From the NCBI RefSeq assembly GCF_009711085.1, contig NZ_WMKA01000001.1, positions 151,673 through 215,672 of the forward strand: a DNA stretch of 64,000 bases, written 5' to 3'. This DNA is from Cellulosimicrobium composti. GTDB lineage: Bacteria; Actinomycetota; Actinomycetes; Actinomycetales; Cellulomonadaceae. The notes under the pieces were generated by a model. The model had not been told where the DNA came from. It ran no database searches and was given only the letters and a program-made list of their open reading frames with translations. Positions 1 to 8,128 of the stretch are shown here, piece by piece. How positions within the stretch are numbered: position 1 is the first letter of the stretch; each line of letters begins with the position of its first letter. The translations under genes were made by a program, and so were the position numbers.

Positions 1-654
1 GGCCTGGCTCATGCCGGCGACGGGCTCGTCGAGCAGCAGCAGCCGGGCGTCCTGGACGAGCAGCATCCCGATCTCGAGCCACTGCTTCTGCCCGTGCGCG
101 AGGATCCCGGCCTGGACGTCGCGCAGGTGCGCGAGCCCGACGGTCTCGAGCGCCTGCTCGACGGCCTCGGGCGTCGAGGACCGGCGGCGCAGGAGCGTCA
201 GCGGACCGCGCCGAGCGCCCGCCGCGATGTCGAGGTTCTGCAGCACGCTGAGCTCCTCGAACACGCTCGCCGTCTGGAACGTGCGCCCGACACCGGCCCG
301 CGCGATGCGGTGCGTCTTCCTGCCGAGCAGGTCGACCCCGCCGAACTGCACCGATCCCGACGCCCTGGCGAGACCGGTGATCGCGTCCACGATCGTCGTC
401 TTGCCCGCACCGTTGGGCCCGATGAGGAACCGGAGGTCGCCCGCGGTGACGGTGAGGTCGACGCCCTGGACGGCGACGAACCCGTCGAACTCGACGCGCA
501 GCCCGCGCACCTCGAGGTAGTCGTGCCGGAAGCGCGAGTCGTCGACGCCCAGGACGGACTGCGCGGCCTCGAGGTCGAGCCCGTCGCCCGCGACGCCGGT
601 CTCGAGAAGCGTCTCTCCGGTGCCCGGCACCGGCCCGGTGGGTTGCGTGGTCAT
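1..654 (-). CDS. urtD: Urea ABC transporter ATPase UrtD (partial, cut by left edge)
   Basis: ATP-binding subunit of the UrtABCDE urea importer, acting on the cytoplasmic face of the membrane. The first 218 residues are present and the C-terminus lies outside the window. Visible are a Walker A motif (GPNGAGKTT, about residue 79), the Q-loop region (GRTFQ), the UrtD-type signature AHGQKQWLEIGM near residue 185 and Walker B LLLLDEP near 205. That signature separates UrtD from generic LivG-type ATPases. The ATG overlaps the urtC stop by 4 bp (ATGA), indicating translational coupling. An N-terminal extension of about 45 residues precedes the ABC domain. urtE is expected next, off-window. Confidence 0.93.
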   Translation of the reverse strand, partial: MTTQPTGPVPGTGETLLETGVAGDGLDLEAAQSVLGVDDSRFRHDYLEVRGLRVEFDGFVAVQGVDLTVTAGDLRFLIGPNGAGKTTIVDAITGLARASGSVQFGGVDLLGRKTHRIARAGVGRTFQTASVFEELSVLQNLDIAAGARRGPLTLLRRRSSTPEAVEQALETVGLAHLRDVQAGILAHGQKQWLEIGMLLVQDARLLLLDEPVAGMSQA

Positions 655-1901
655 GCGGTCCTCCCGGAGGTCGCAGGGTCGTGGTCGACGGCGGTCTGTG
701 GTTCGACCGTCGGGTCGCCGCTGCCCGGCTCACCCGTGCGCGCCGCGCCCGGGCGACTCCCGTCGGAGGTGCCGTCGTCCCCTGGGGCGGGCGCACCGCC
801 GTCGGGCACGGAGCCGCGGCGCGAACGGCGCCACCGCGTGAACAGCTCGGCGAGCCCGCCGGGCAGGAAGGCGACGACGAGGATGAACAGAGCACCCTGG
901 GCGTAGATCCAGCCGGACGGGAACGCCTCGGAGAGGCTCGTCTGCGCCCAGCTCACGGCGATCGACCCGAGCACCGGGCCGAGGAGTGTCGCCCGACCGC
1001 CGATCGCGACGCCGATGAGGAACCCGATGGACGGCACGACGCCCACGTCGGCCGGCGAGATGATGCCGACGATCGGCACGAACAGCGCGCCGCCCACCGC
1101 GGCCATGAAGGCCGCGACCGCGTACGCGACGACCTTGACCTGCGCCGGGTCGTAGCCGAGGAACCGCACGCGGTTCTCCTGGTCGCGCACGGCGACGAGC
1201 AGCTCACCGAACCGCGACACCATGAGCTGGCGCGCGACGGCGACCATGACGAGCAGCGCGCCTGCGGCGAGGAAGAAGAGCATGCGCTTGTTCACCGGGT
1301 CCGCGAGGTCGTACCCGAAGAACGACCGGAACCCGTTGAGGCCGTTGGTGCCGCCCGTCGTCGCCTGCTGGCCGATGAGCAGGATCGCGAACGCCGCCGC
1401 GAGCGCCTGGGAGAGGATCGCGAAGTACGCGCCGCGCACGCGCCGCGTGAAGACGGCGAACCCGAGCAGCGCCGCGAGACCGGCAGGCACGATCGCGATG
1501 GCGAGGATCGTCACGACCGGCGACCGGAACGGCTCCCACCAGCCCGGCACCTCGCCCGAGCCGTACAGCATCATGAAGTCCGGCACGCCACCGGATCCCT
1601 CGACCGGCCCGGCGTCGGCAAGCTTGAGGTGCATCGCCATGAGGTAGGCGCCGAGGCCGAAGAACACGCCCTGCCCGAGCGTGAGCATCCCCCCGCGGCC
1701 CCACGCGAGGCCGATGCCGACGGCGACCATCGCGAGGCACAGGAACTTGCCGAGCAGGCCGAGCCGGAACGTGGAGAGCGTCGCGGGCGCGACGGCGAAC
1801 AGCAGGACCGCGGCGACGGCGAACCCGACGATCACGCGGGCGCGTGACGAGCGGTACAGGGCGGAGAGCCGCGACGGGCTCTCGGTGGTGACGGCGCTCA
1901 T
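651..1901 (-). CDS. urtC: Urea ABC transporter permease UrtC
   Basis: Second membrane subunit of the urea importer, LivM-like, 416 residues. Hydrophobic helices begin at VIVGFAVAAVLLFAVAPA near residue 30 and continue to about residue 350. The permease loop region carries GGRATLLGPVLG, which couples to the ATPases. The last 60 or so residues form a Gly/Asp/Pro-rich tail that is probably disordered. The start overlaps the end of urtB by 4 bp and the stop overlaps urtD, so B-C-D form one tightly coupled operon. Family assignment rests on length, topology and the urtA-B-C-D order. Confidence 0.92.
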   Translation of the reverse strand: MSAVTTESPSRLSALYRSSRARVIVGFAVAAVLLFAVAPATLSTFRLGLLGKFLCLAMVAVGIGLAWGRGGMLTLGQGVFFGLGAYLMAMHLKLADAGPVEGSGGVPDFMMLYGSGEVPGWWEPFRSPVVTILAIAIVPAGLAALLGFAVFTRRVRGAYFAILSQALAAAFAILLIGQQATTGGTNGLNGFRSFFGYDLADPVNKRMLFFLAAGALLVMVAVARQLMVSRFGELLVAVRDQENRVRFLGYDPAQVKVVAYAVAAFMAAVGGALFVPIVGIISPADVGVVPSIGFLIGVAIGGRATLLGPVLGSIAVSWAQTSLSEAFPSGWIYAQGALFILVVAFLPGGLAELFTRWRRSRRGSVPDGGAPAPGDDGTSDGSRPGAARTGEPGSGDPTVEPQTAVDHDPATSGRTA

Positions 1902-2782
1902 GCGAGGCTCCTCGTCCGGACCGACACGAGGCCCTGGGGTCGCACCTGGAGGAAGACGACGATGACGACGAACACGAGCACCTTGGCGATGCTCGCCGTC
2001 GTCGAGTACTCGAAGGTCGCCTGGAGCAGCCCGAGCGCGAACGCCGCGATGACCGTGCCCTTGATCTGCCCGATGCCGCCTGCGACGACGACGAGGAACG
2101 CATCGACGATGTAGCTCGTGCCGAGCGTGGGGCCGATGGACCCGAGGAGCGTGAGCGCGACCCCCGCGATGCCGGCGAGACCGGACCCGATGAAGAACGT
2201 CAGGCGGTCCGTCGCCCGCGTGGAGACGCCGCTCGCCTCGGCGAGGTCGCGGTTCTGCACGACGGCGCGGATCCGCCGCCCGAGCGGCGTCACCTTGAGC
2301 ACGACGGCGAGAGCGACGACCGCGACGACCGCGAGCGCGAGGATGAAGAGGCGCGTCTTGGGCACGGCCAGGCCGAACAGGTCGACGGCGCCGCTCAGCC
2401 AGGCGGGGGCCCGCACGTCGACGTTCGGGGCGCCGAACACGTCGCGCGCGACCTGCTGCAGCACGAGCGCGACGCCCCAGGTGACGAGGAGCGTGTCGAG
2501 CGGCCGCTTGTACATGCGGTGGATGAGCGTCGCCTCGAGGAGCAGGCCGAGCAGACCGCCGACGAGGAACCCGAGCGGCAGCGACACGAGCAGCGAGACG
2601 CCGGCGTTGCCGACGACCCCCTGCACGACGAACGCCGTGTAGGCGCCCGCCATCATGAACTCGCCGTGCGCCATGTTGATGACGCCCATCTGGCCGAACG
2701 TGAGCGCCAGCCCGAGGGCGGCGAGGAGCAGGACCGAGCCGAGGCTCAGCCCCGCGAAGAGCTGCGAGAACAGCACATCCAT
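1898..2782 (-). CDS. urtB: Urea ABC transporter permease UrtB
   Basis: First membrane subunit of the urea importer, LivH-like, 294 residues from the start MDVLFSQLFAGLSLGS. The motif ALGLALTFGQMGVINMAHGEFMM near residue 30 is typical of UrtB and LivH permeases. A longer reading frame extends 48 codons upstream, but that part is Pro/Gly-rich, non-membrane and crosses the hairpin element, so ATG 2782 is preferred; a GGAAGG ribosome site lies about 12 nt before it. The gap to urtA (190 nt) holds a large hairpin, which may explain different expression of the binding protein and the permeases. Confidence 0.93.
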   Translation of the reverse strand: MDVLFSQLFAGLSLGSVLLLAALGLALTFGQMGVINMAHGEFMMAGAYTAFVVQGVVGNAGVSLLVSLPLGFLVGGLLGLLLEATLIHRMYKRPLDTLLVTWGVALVLQQVARDVFGAPNVDVRAPAWLSGAVDLFGLAVPKTRLFILALAVVAVVALAVVLKVTPLGRRIRAVVQNRDLAEASGVSTRATDRLTFFIGSGLAGIAGVALTLLGSIGPTLGTSYIVDAFLVVVAGGIGQIKGTVIAAFALGLLQATFEYSTTASIAKVLVFVVIVVFLQVRPQGLVSVRTRSLA

Positions 2783-2840
2783 GGGCGTCGTGCCTTCCGG
2801 TGGGTGCGTAGCAGGACGGGTGACGTGACCGCCGAGGTGG

Positions 2841-2938
2841 GGGCCGGGGGTGTGCGTGCCGGGTCGTGGCGGGACTGGCGGGAGCCCGCGAGGAACGAGC
2901 GGGCGGATGGTAGACCCTGCACGCACACCCCCGGTCCC
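2841..2938. repeat. Hairpin element HP1, copy 1 (urtA-urtB intergenic)
   Basis: A long imperfect inverted repeat pairs 2841-2859 with 2919-2938 (one bulged base) and 2861-2864 with 2914-2917. It encloses a 49-nt core (2865-2913). Inside the core is a second stem, GCCCGC at 2884-2889 pairing with GCGGGC at 2899-2904 across a 9-nt loop GAGGAACGA. The core is nearly identical to the one at 35974-36020, while the outer stem sequence differs entirely but still pairs. It sits 34 nt after the urtA stop and 58 nt before the urtB start. It could act as a terminator or mRNA-stabilising structure here, but the conserved core argues for more than that. Confidence 0.8.
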
Positions 2939-2972
2939 CGCCGGACTCAGCGGGTCGGGAGCGACGAAGTCG

Positions 2973-4238
2973 TCAGGAGAGGCCCTCGGCCCAGTCGTAG
3001 CCCTCGAGGTACGGGTCGGGCTCGATCGGCTCGCCCGAGCTCCACTCGGTGTAGATGAGGCCGTCGGGGCCGATCTTGCCGATGAGGGCGGTCTTGGCGA
3101 TGTGGTGGTTGTCGCCGTTCACGGTGACGGAGCCCTCCGGCGCGTCGAACGTGACGCCGTCCGCGGCCTCCTGGACGTCGGCGACGTCGAACGACTCCGC
3201 CTTCTCGACCATGCCCTTCCACAGGTAGAGCGACGTGTACGCCGCCTCCATCGGGTCGGACGTCACGCGGTCGGCGCCGTACTTGGCCTGGAACGCCTCG
3301 ACGAACGTCGCGTTCTCCGGGCTGTCGATGGTCTGGTAGTAGTTCCAGGCCGTGAACTGGCCCTCGACGTTCTCGACGCCGACGCCGCCCACCTCCTCCT
3401 CCGCGATCGACACCGACACGACGGGCATGGTGTCCGGGCCCAGGCCCGCGTTCTTGTACTCCTTGAAGAACGCGACGTTGGAGTCGCCGTTGAGCGTGTT
3501 GAACACGGCGTCCGCCCCGGCTGACTTCACCTTGTTGACGATCGTGGAGAAGTCGGTGTGGCCGAGCGGCGCGTACTCCTCGCCGAGGACCTCGATGCCG
3601 TTCGCCTCCGCGTAGGCGTTGATGATCTTGTTCGCCGTGCGGGGGAAGACGTAGTCGGAGCCGACGAGGAAGATCGACTCGACCCCCTGCTCCTTCAGGT
3701 AGTCGAGCGCGGGGACGATCTGCTGGTTGGTCGTGGCGCCGGTGTAGAAGATGTTCGGCGACGACTCGAGGCCCTCGTACTGGACCGGGTAGAAGAGCAG
3801 CGAGTCCTGCGCCTCGAAGACGGGGAGCATCGCCTTGCGCGACGCGGACGTCCAGCCGCCGAACACCGCGGCGACGCAGTCGCTCGTGATGAGCTTCTCC
3901 GCCTTCTCGGCGAAGACCGTGGGCTCGGACTGACCGTCCTCCTGGACGATCTCGAGCTGCTTGCCGAGCACGCCGCCGTCGGCGTTGATCTCCTCGGCCG
4001 CGAGGGCGAGGGAGTCGGCGACGGTCTGCTCGGAGATCGCCATGGTGCCGGACAGCGAGTTGAGGAAGCCGATCTTGACGGTGTCGCCGGAGGTGTCGAC
4101 GCAGCTCTCGGCGGCGCTGGTCGCGGCGCCCGCTCCGTCGCCGGTCGCCGTCCTCGCGCCGCACGCGGTGAGCGTGAGCGCGAGGGCGACGAGAGCGGCA
4201 GCCGGGGCGAGACGGGTCGTGGCGCGTGAAGGTGTCAC
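2973..4238 (-). CDS. urtA: Urea ABC transporter substrate-binding lipoprotein UrtA
   Basis: Extracytoplasmic urea receptor, 421 residues from GTG 4238, which follows an AAGGA site at a 6-nt spacing. A lipoprotein signal peptide ends with lipobox LTLTAC, so the mature protein is lipid-anchored. The mature part has the type I periplasmic-binding fold of LivJ/AmiC proteins ([17 protein letters not shown] near the start of the domain). Motifs [30 protein letters not shown] and AFQAKYG are characteristic of UrtA. Longer in-frame extensions upstream lack a signal peptide context and were discarded. It is the first gene of the urt operon, with a candidate shared operator about 105-130 nt upstream. 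Confidence 0.95.
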   Translation of the reverse strand: MTPSRATTRLAPAAALVALALTLTACGARTATGDGAGAATSAAESCVDTSGDTVKIGFLNSLSGTMAISEQTVADSLALAAEEINADGGVLGKQLEIVQEDGQSEPTVFAEKAEKLITSDCVAAVFGGWTSASRKAMLPVFEAQDSLLFYPVQYEGLESSPNIFYTGATTNQQIVPALDYLKEQGVESIFLVGSDYVFPRTANKIINAYAEANGIEVLGEEYAPLGHTDFSTIVNKVKSAGADAVFNTLNGDSNVAFFKEYKNAGLGPDTMPVVSVSIAEEEVGGVGVENVEGQFTAWNYYQTIDSPENATFVEAFQAKYGADRVTSDPMEAAYTSLYLWKGMVEKAESFDVADVQEAADGVTFDAPEGSVTVNGDNHHIAKTALIGKIGPDGLIYTEWSSGEPIEPDPYLEGYDWAEGLS

Positions 4239-4344
4239 GAGAGTCCTTTCAGCGAGGGTCGCACAGCGGGAGTTCTCCGCAGGTTTCTCAGCAGGGAGCC
4301 GGCGGCCGCCGGGCAGGCGGTCGCTCGCCGCGAGCACCGGGTAC

Positions 4345-4368
4345 AGGCATGTATACGTTGATGTGCCC
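4345..4368 (-). promoter_or_regulatory. Candidate urea-regulon site upstream of urtA
   Basis: Contains TGTATACG on the plus strand (4350-4357). Read towards urtA the core is ACGTATA, then after a short spacer GCC-TGTA. The same arrangement precedes ureA at 11592-11621. The factor is unknown; palindromic GTATAC cores are common in GntR-family operators, but that link is inference. Confidence 0.35.
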
Positions 4369-4499
4369 GTAGCGGTGCCCACTGATGTCGACGCTAGTGA
4401 CGCCGTGTTTCGGCCGATCTGCCCGTCCTGTTAACGGCACGTGTCACACGGTCACGATCCGGTCACGCGCCCGAGAACGTCTCTCGAGGCAGACTCCCC

Positions 4500-4562
4500 G
4501 GTCGGCCGAGGTAAAGCCCTGGTCTGCCGAGGTAGAGCCTGGGTCTGCCGAGGTAGAGCCGT
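4500..4562 (+). repeat. Three 21-bp direct repeats upstream of the GNAT gene
   Basis: Units begin at 4500, 4521 and 4542, each following the pattern GGTCTGCCGAGGTAGAGCC plus two bases. The first unit carries two substitutions. A fourth, truncated start (GGTCGTGG) follows at 4563. A period of 21 bp is two helical turns, so all units face one side of the DNA. The stretch can be read as heptads in the GNAT frame but more likely precedes the gene. Confidence 0.85.
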
Positions 4563-5130
4563 GGTCGTGGAGCGTTCTCGAACCTCGTCTCTACCTCGCG
4601 GGACCGGAGCTCTACCTCGCGACTACGCTCGCCCCGTACTGCTCCGATCCGCCGAGCCCGACGACGCCACGCGTCTCGCGCTCGTGCACCACACCGTGTG
4701 GCGCGCGACCTACGCCGACCTCGTGCCCGACTCGTTCTGGCAGACCGCCACCCTCGAGGAACGCACCTCGTCGTGGAAGCGCCGGCTCGGGCCGGAGGCT
4801 CCGCCTGGCCGAAGCCGGATCATCGTCGCGGAGGTGGACGACGCGGTGGTCGGGTTCGGCATCGGCGGCCCGTCGCGGGAAGTCGGCGGCCACGCGCCTG
4901 TGCGGGACGTCGAGCTGTACGCCCTGTACGTGCTGCCCGAGCCCCACGGGACGGGGACGGGACAGGCCCTGTTCGACGTCGTCGTCCCGCCCGGGCCGGC
5001 ACAGGTCTGGGTGGCCGAGGAGAACCCGCGCGCGCGGCGCTTCTACGCGCGCAACGGGTTCGAGCCCGACGGGCCTCGGCATGCCGACACCCGCTTCGGC
5101 GGGATCGTCGAGCTCCGGTTGGTCCGGTAG
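4561..5130 (+). CDS. GNAT-family N-acetyltransferase
   Basis: Acyl-CoA-dependent N-acetyltransferase of unknown substrate, about 190 residues. The GNAT core is clear: LLRSAEPDDATRLALVHHTVWRA at the N-terminus, then beta-strand ELYALYVLPEPHGTGTGQALFD with the Q/RxxGxG/A-like acetyl-CoA loop, then ENPRARRFYARNGFEPDG near the C-terminus, a hallmark of the fold. The start is uncertain: no ATG fits, and GTG 4561 or 4567 is chosen because it lies close to the conserved domain. An upstream GTG at 4441 would add 40 residues across the 21-bp repeats. The gene converges on the nickel permease gene. Nothing here ties its substrate to urea metabolism. Confidence 0.75.
   Translation: MVVERSRTSSLPRGTGALPRDYARPVLLRSAEPDDATRLALVHHTVWRATYADLVPDSFWQTATLEERTSSWKRRLGPEAPPGRSRIIVAEVDDAVVGFGIGGPSREVGGHAPVRDVELYALYVLPEPHGTGTGQALFDVVVPPGPAQVWVAEENPRARRFYARNGFEPDGPRHADTRFGGIVELRLVR
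4589..4621 (-). repeat. Two inverted copies of the GAGGTAGAG motif
   Basis: CTCTACCTCGCG occurs at 4589-4600 and again at 4610-4621, also with a 21-bp period. It is the reverse complement of the GAGGTAGAG core of the three direct repeats just upstream, so the block can form alternative hairpins or bind a protein on both arms. It overlaps the likely first codons of the GNAT gene. Confidence 0.8.
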
Positions 5131-5236
5131 GGCGAGGCCGAGGAGCGGCAGCGCGGGGGCGCCAGGTGCAGCGTGCTCATCAACCGATGCCGACCAGGGC
5201 TCTCCCTCGGTGGTCTTCCGCGGGTGCGCACGCTCG

Positions 5237-6283
5237 TCAGGCGGCCGGTGCGGTCGCCGCGCGGCGGGTGGTCGCGCGCAGGGCGGTGGCGAGGAAGCCG
5301 GCCGTGAGCGCGACGACGAGGGCCACGCCCACGAGGCCCGCCACGCCGACGAAGATCCCGCCGGCCTCGCCGTAGTCGGCGAGCGGCATCCCCGCGAACG
5401 CGTGGTCGCGCGCCGCGTCGGCGAAGCCGACCGACGCGGCCGTCGCCTCGAGGCCGTCCGGCGTGGCCGCCGCGAACGACGACACGACGACCGCGGCGAG
5501 CAGCGCGCCCGAGCCGAGCGCGAGGACGGCGCGGCGCACCGCGCCGGCGGGTGCCGCCGCGAGCGACCCGACAGGACGAGGCGAGATCGCTGTACCCGGC
5601 GAGGCCGCGGCGTCGGGCACGACGGCGCGGCTCGCCGCGGAGCGCGCCACGCCCTCGACCGCCGCGGCTCCCGGGGCGACGGCGAGCACGAGCCCGACGA
5701 CGCCAACCGTGATGAGCGCCTCGCCGAGCCCGATCACCGCGTGCACGGAGAGCATCTGGCCGACGAGCTCGCCCACCGGGACCGGCACCGTCCCGCCGAC
5801 GGCGAACAGCCCGGCGAACACCGCCGCGGACACGGGGACGCTCACAAGCGCCCCGACGCCCGCGGCACCGGCCGCGCCCCGGCCGCGCGTCAGGCGCAGC
5901 ACCCCGCGCGTCGCCGCCCAGCCGACGAGGGTCCCGACCACCGCCATGAGCAGCACGTTCGTCCCCAGCGCGGTGAGTCCGCCGTCGGCGAAGACGAGGG
6001 ACTGGACGAGCAGCACGAGCGTCACCGAGAGCACGCCGAGCCACGGCCCGACGAGCGCGGCGGCGAGCGCCCCGCCCATGAGGTGCCCGCTCGTGCCCGC
6101 CGCGACGGGGTAGTTGAGCATCTGGACGGCGAAGACGAACCCGGTCGTCGCCGCCGTGAGGGCGATGCGGCGCGGGGTGAGGTCCTCGCGCGCCCGGTAC
6201 GCGGCGTAGCCGACGGCGGCGAGGGAGACGACGGCGGTCGTCGCCGACGTGGGGTCGTTCAGGAAGTGGTCGGGGACGTGCAT
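5237..6283 (-). CDS. CbiM/NikM-type nickel ECF transporter membrane protein with PDGLE domain
   Basis: Substrate-binding membrane component of an energy-coupling-factor metal importer, 348 residues. It begins MHVPDHFLNDPTSATT, where His2 near the amino end fits the metal-binding N-terminus of CbiM/NikM. It has 6-7 hydrophobic helices and the loop NYPVAAGTSGHLMGG typical of the family. The C-terminal part carries TPDGLEATAAS and a final helix, matching the PDGLE/NikN-like domain fused to NikM. It starts 1 nt after the ureD stop, so it is the last gene of the urease operon and should supply nickel to urease. Genes for the transmembrane Q and ATPase O partners are absent here and must be elsewhere. 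Confidence 0.85.
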   Translation of the reverse strand: MHVPDHFLNDPTSATTAVVSLAAVGYAAYRAREDLTPRRIALTAATTGFVFAVQMLNYPVAAGTSGHLMGGALAAALVGPWLGVLSVTLVLLVQSLVFADGGLTALGTNVLLMAVVGTLVGWAATRGVLRLTRGRGAAGAAGVGALVSVPVSAAVFAGLFAVGGTVPVPVGELVGQMLSVHAVIGLGEALITVGVVGLVLAVAPGAAAVEGVARSAASRAVVPDAAASPGTAISPRPVGSLAAAPAGAVRRAVLALGSGALLAAVVVSSFAAATPDGLEATAASVGFADAARDHAFAGMPLADYGEAGGIFVGVAGLVGVALVVALTAGFLATALRATTRRAATAPAA

Positions 6284-6284
6284 G

Positions 6285-7289
6285 TCAGGCTCCTGTCGTC
6301 AGCAGTGTCGTGCGGGGGTCGGTGTGGTCGGTGTCCACGGGTGCGGCGACGCTCGGGGACGGCGTGGCGTCGCGTGGCGGGCCGGCGACTGCGGCCCGGG
6401 CCTCCCGAGCCGCCGTCGTCCAGGCCGCCACCACGACGTCGATGCCGGCGTCGTGGGTGCTCGCGCCGAGGTGGCGGGCGACCGCGCCGGGTCCGTCGAG
6501 GTCGAGCCGCAGAGGCCCGAAGGGTGCGGACGTCCGCGGCGGTGGACGGCGAGGCGCGGTGGTCTCCTCGGGGACCGAGGCGGGCGCGGGCGGCCGGGTG
6601 CCGAGGCACAGCACCGAGTCGACGACGCGAGCGTCGCCGAGGATCCCGGGCAGTGCGCGGTCGTCGCCGAGGTCGAGGTCCTCGACGAAGAGCTCGCGCA
6701 CGTGCTCCGGCCCTGCCGGGTCGTTCTGCCATGGAGGTCCCGACCCCTCCGGCGCCGCCAACTCACCGGTCCCGCCGACACCACCGGATGTCCGGGTGGC
6801 ACCCGGCGCCGACACGTCGACGCGCGTGCGCGAGCGCAGCCGCCCTCCTGCTTCTCCGGAGCGGCCCAGGACGAGCGTCTCGCGCAGCAGCGCGGCGCCC
6901 CCTGCACCGTGCGCGTCGCCCGCGGCGAGCGCCACGCCCGTGGAGCGCGCGACGTCGGCCCCGTCCGCGACGACGAACGGCAGCGCGTCCCACACGAGGA
7001 GGCCGCGGGCGTCGACCCGCACGTCGACGTCCCACGACGCCGACCGGCCGCGCCCGGCGTACGCGACGGTGCCCGACACCTCGACGAGCTCGAGCTCGAC
7101 GCCCTCCCCCACGTGCACCTCGACCCGCACGTGGTCGCCCCCGAGGAGCAGCGCGCGCGTCGCCACGAGCGCCACCCGCGCGGTGCCGCGCCCCGCGGAC
7201 AGGACGCGCGGGCTCAGCGCGCCGGGACGCAGGTCGCACCGCACGCGACCCGCCTCCCGGTACGCGCCGACGCGCGTCACGTCGTCCAT
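6285..7289 (-). CDS. ureD: Urease accessory protein UreD
   Basis: Scaffold that binds apo-urease and recruits UreF-UreG for nickel insertion; cytoplasmic. About 334 residues from ATG 7289. Family features are GRVRCDLRPGALSPRVL near the N-terminus, the mid-region WDALPFVVAD (equivalent to the W-x-P-x-x-L motif of UreD proteins) and C-terminal PFGPLRLDLDGPGAVARHLG with a short region after it. A Pro/Gly-rich insertion around residues 175-195 is probably disordered. It lies 20 nt downstream of ureG. Order C-F-G-D is common in actinobacteria. The start is the least certain point. Confidence 0.85.
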   Translation of the reverse strand: MDDVTRVGAYREAGRVRCDLRPGALSPRVLSAGRGTARVALVATRALLLGGDHVRVEVHVGEGVELELVEVSGTVAYAGRGRSASWDVDVRVDARGLLVWDALPFVVADGADVARSTGVALAAGDAHGAGGAALLRETLVLGRSGEAGGRLRSRTRVDVSAPGATRTSGGVGGTGELAAPEGSGPPWQNDPAGPEHVRELFVEDLDLGDDRALPGILGDARVVDSVLCLGTRPPAPASVPEETTAPRRPPPRTSAPFGPLRLDLDGPGAVARHLGASTHDAGIDVVVAAWTTAAREARAAVAGPPRDATPSPSVAAPVDTDHTDPRTTLLTTGA

Positions 7290-7309
7290 CGGCGCCTCGC
7301 CGCCGTGCC

Positions 7310-8128
7310 TCAGTCGCGCCCGGCGGCGGCCACCGGCTCGGCCGCGGCGCCGTCGTGCTCGTCGGCGTGGGAGTGGTCGTGCGCGTGCGACGCGTCGCCC
7401 TCCTCGTGCGTGTGGAGGAACCCGTTGCCGTCCTCGTCCGCGTGGAAGTGGGGCGCCATCGGCCCCGGATCCTGCGGCACGTGCGCGCCCGCGCGGTGCG
7501 CGGCGAGCAGCGTCTGCACCCACGTGGTGAGCGCGTCGATCGACTCGCGGTCGAGGCGCGAGAGGGCGAGCACCGGAGCGCCGTCGCGCGCGGCCGTCGC
7601 GTCGAGGACCATCCGCGGCACGTCGACGCCCACGTAGGGCGCGAGGTCCGTCTTGTTGACGACGAGCAGGTCGGCCCGCGCGATGCCGGGGCCGCCCTTG
7701 CGGGCGACGTCCCCGCCGCCCGCCACGTCGAGCACGAAGATCTGCGCGTCGACGAGCGCGGGCGAGAACGTGGCGGTGAGGTTGTCGCCGCCCGACTCGA
7801 CGAGCACGACGTCGAGCGGCGCGAAGTCCTCCTCGAGGTCCTCGACCGCGAGCAGGTTGGCGGTCACGTCGTCGCGGATCGCGGTGTGCGGGCACGCTCC
7901 GGTCTCGACGGCGCGGATGCGCTCCGGGTCGAGCACGCCCGCAGAGCGCAGGAAGCGCGCGTCCTCGTCGGTGTAGATGTCGTTGGTGATGACGCCGAGC
8001 TGCAGCACGCCGGACAGCTCGCGGCACAGGAGCGCGATGAGCGAGCTCTTTCCCGTGCCGACGGGTCCGGCGACGCCGAGGCGCAGCGAGCGGGTGTCGG
8101 GAGTGGTCTCAGGCAGGATGTCAGGCAC
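7310..8128 (-). CDS. ureG: Urease accessory GTPase UreG with C-terminal His-rich tail
   Basis: SIMIBI-class GTPase that delivers nickel to urease, 272 residues against about 200-210 for a minimal UreG. The P-loop GPVGTGKS lies at residues 21-28, the metal-binding CPH motif appears in [13 protein letters not shown], the switch region is [16 protein letters not shown] and base recognition is NKTDLAP. After the GTPase ends near residue 225 comes a tail with nine histidines ([19 protein letters not shown]). His-rich stretches are usual at the N-terminus of UreG or the C-terminus of UreE. No ureE exists in this cluster, so the tail may hold nickel. GTG start overlaps ureF by 8 bp. Confidence 0.96.
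   Translation of the reverse strand: MPDILPETTPDTRSLRLGVAGPVGTGKSSLIALLCRELSGVLQLGVITNDIYTDEDARFLRSAGVLDPERIRAVETGACPHTAIRDDVTANLLAVEDLEEDFAPLDVVLVESGGDNLTATFSPALVDAQIFVLDVAGGGDVARKGGPGIARADLLVVNKTDLAPYVGVDVPRMVLDATAARDGAPVLALSRLDRESIDALTTWVQTLLAAHRAGAHVPQDPGPMAPHFHADEDGNGFLHTHEEGDASHAHDHSHADEHDGAAAEPVAAAGRD

Noticed and set aside
2783-2926. Longer urtB start with 48 extra residues
   Set aside because: The extension is Pro/Gly-rich, crosses the hairpin element and lacks similarity to LivH/UrtB N-termini.
4500-4621. Possible CRISPR-like array
   Set aside because: The 21-bp units are directly adjacent with no spacers, some units are inverted, and no cas gene is present.
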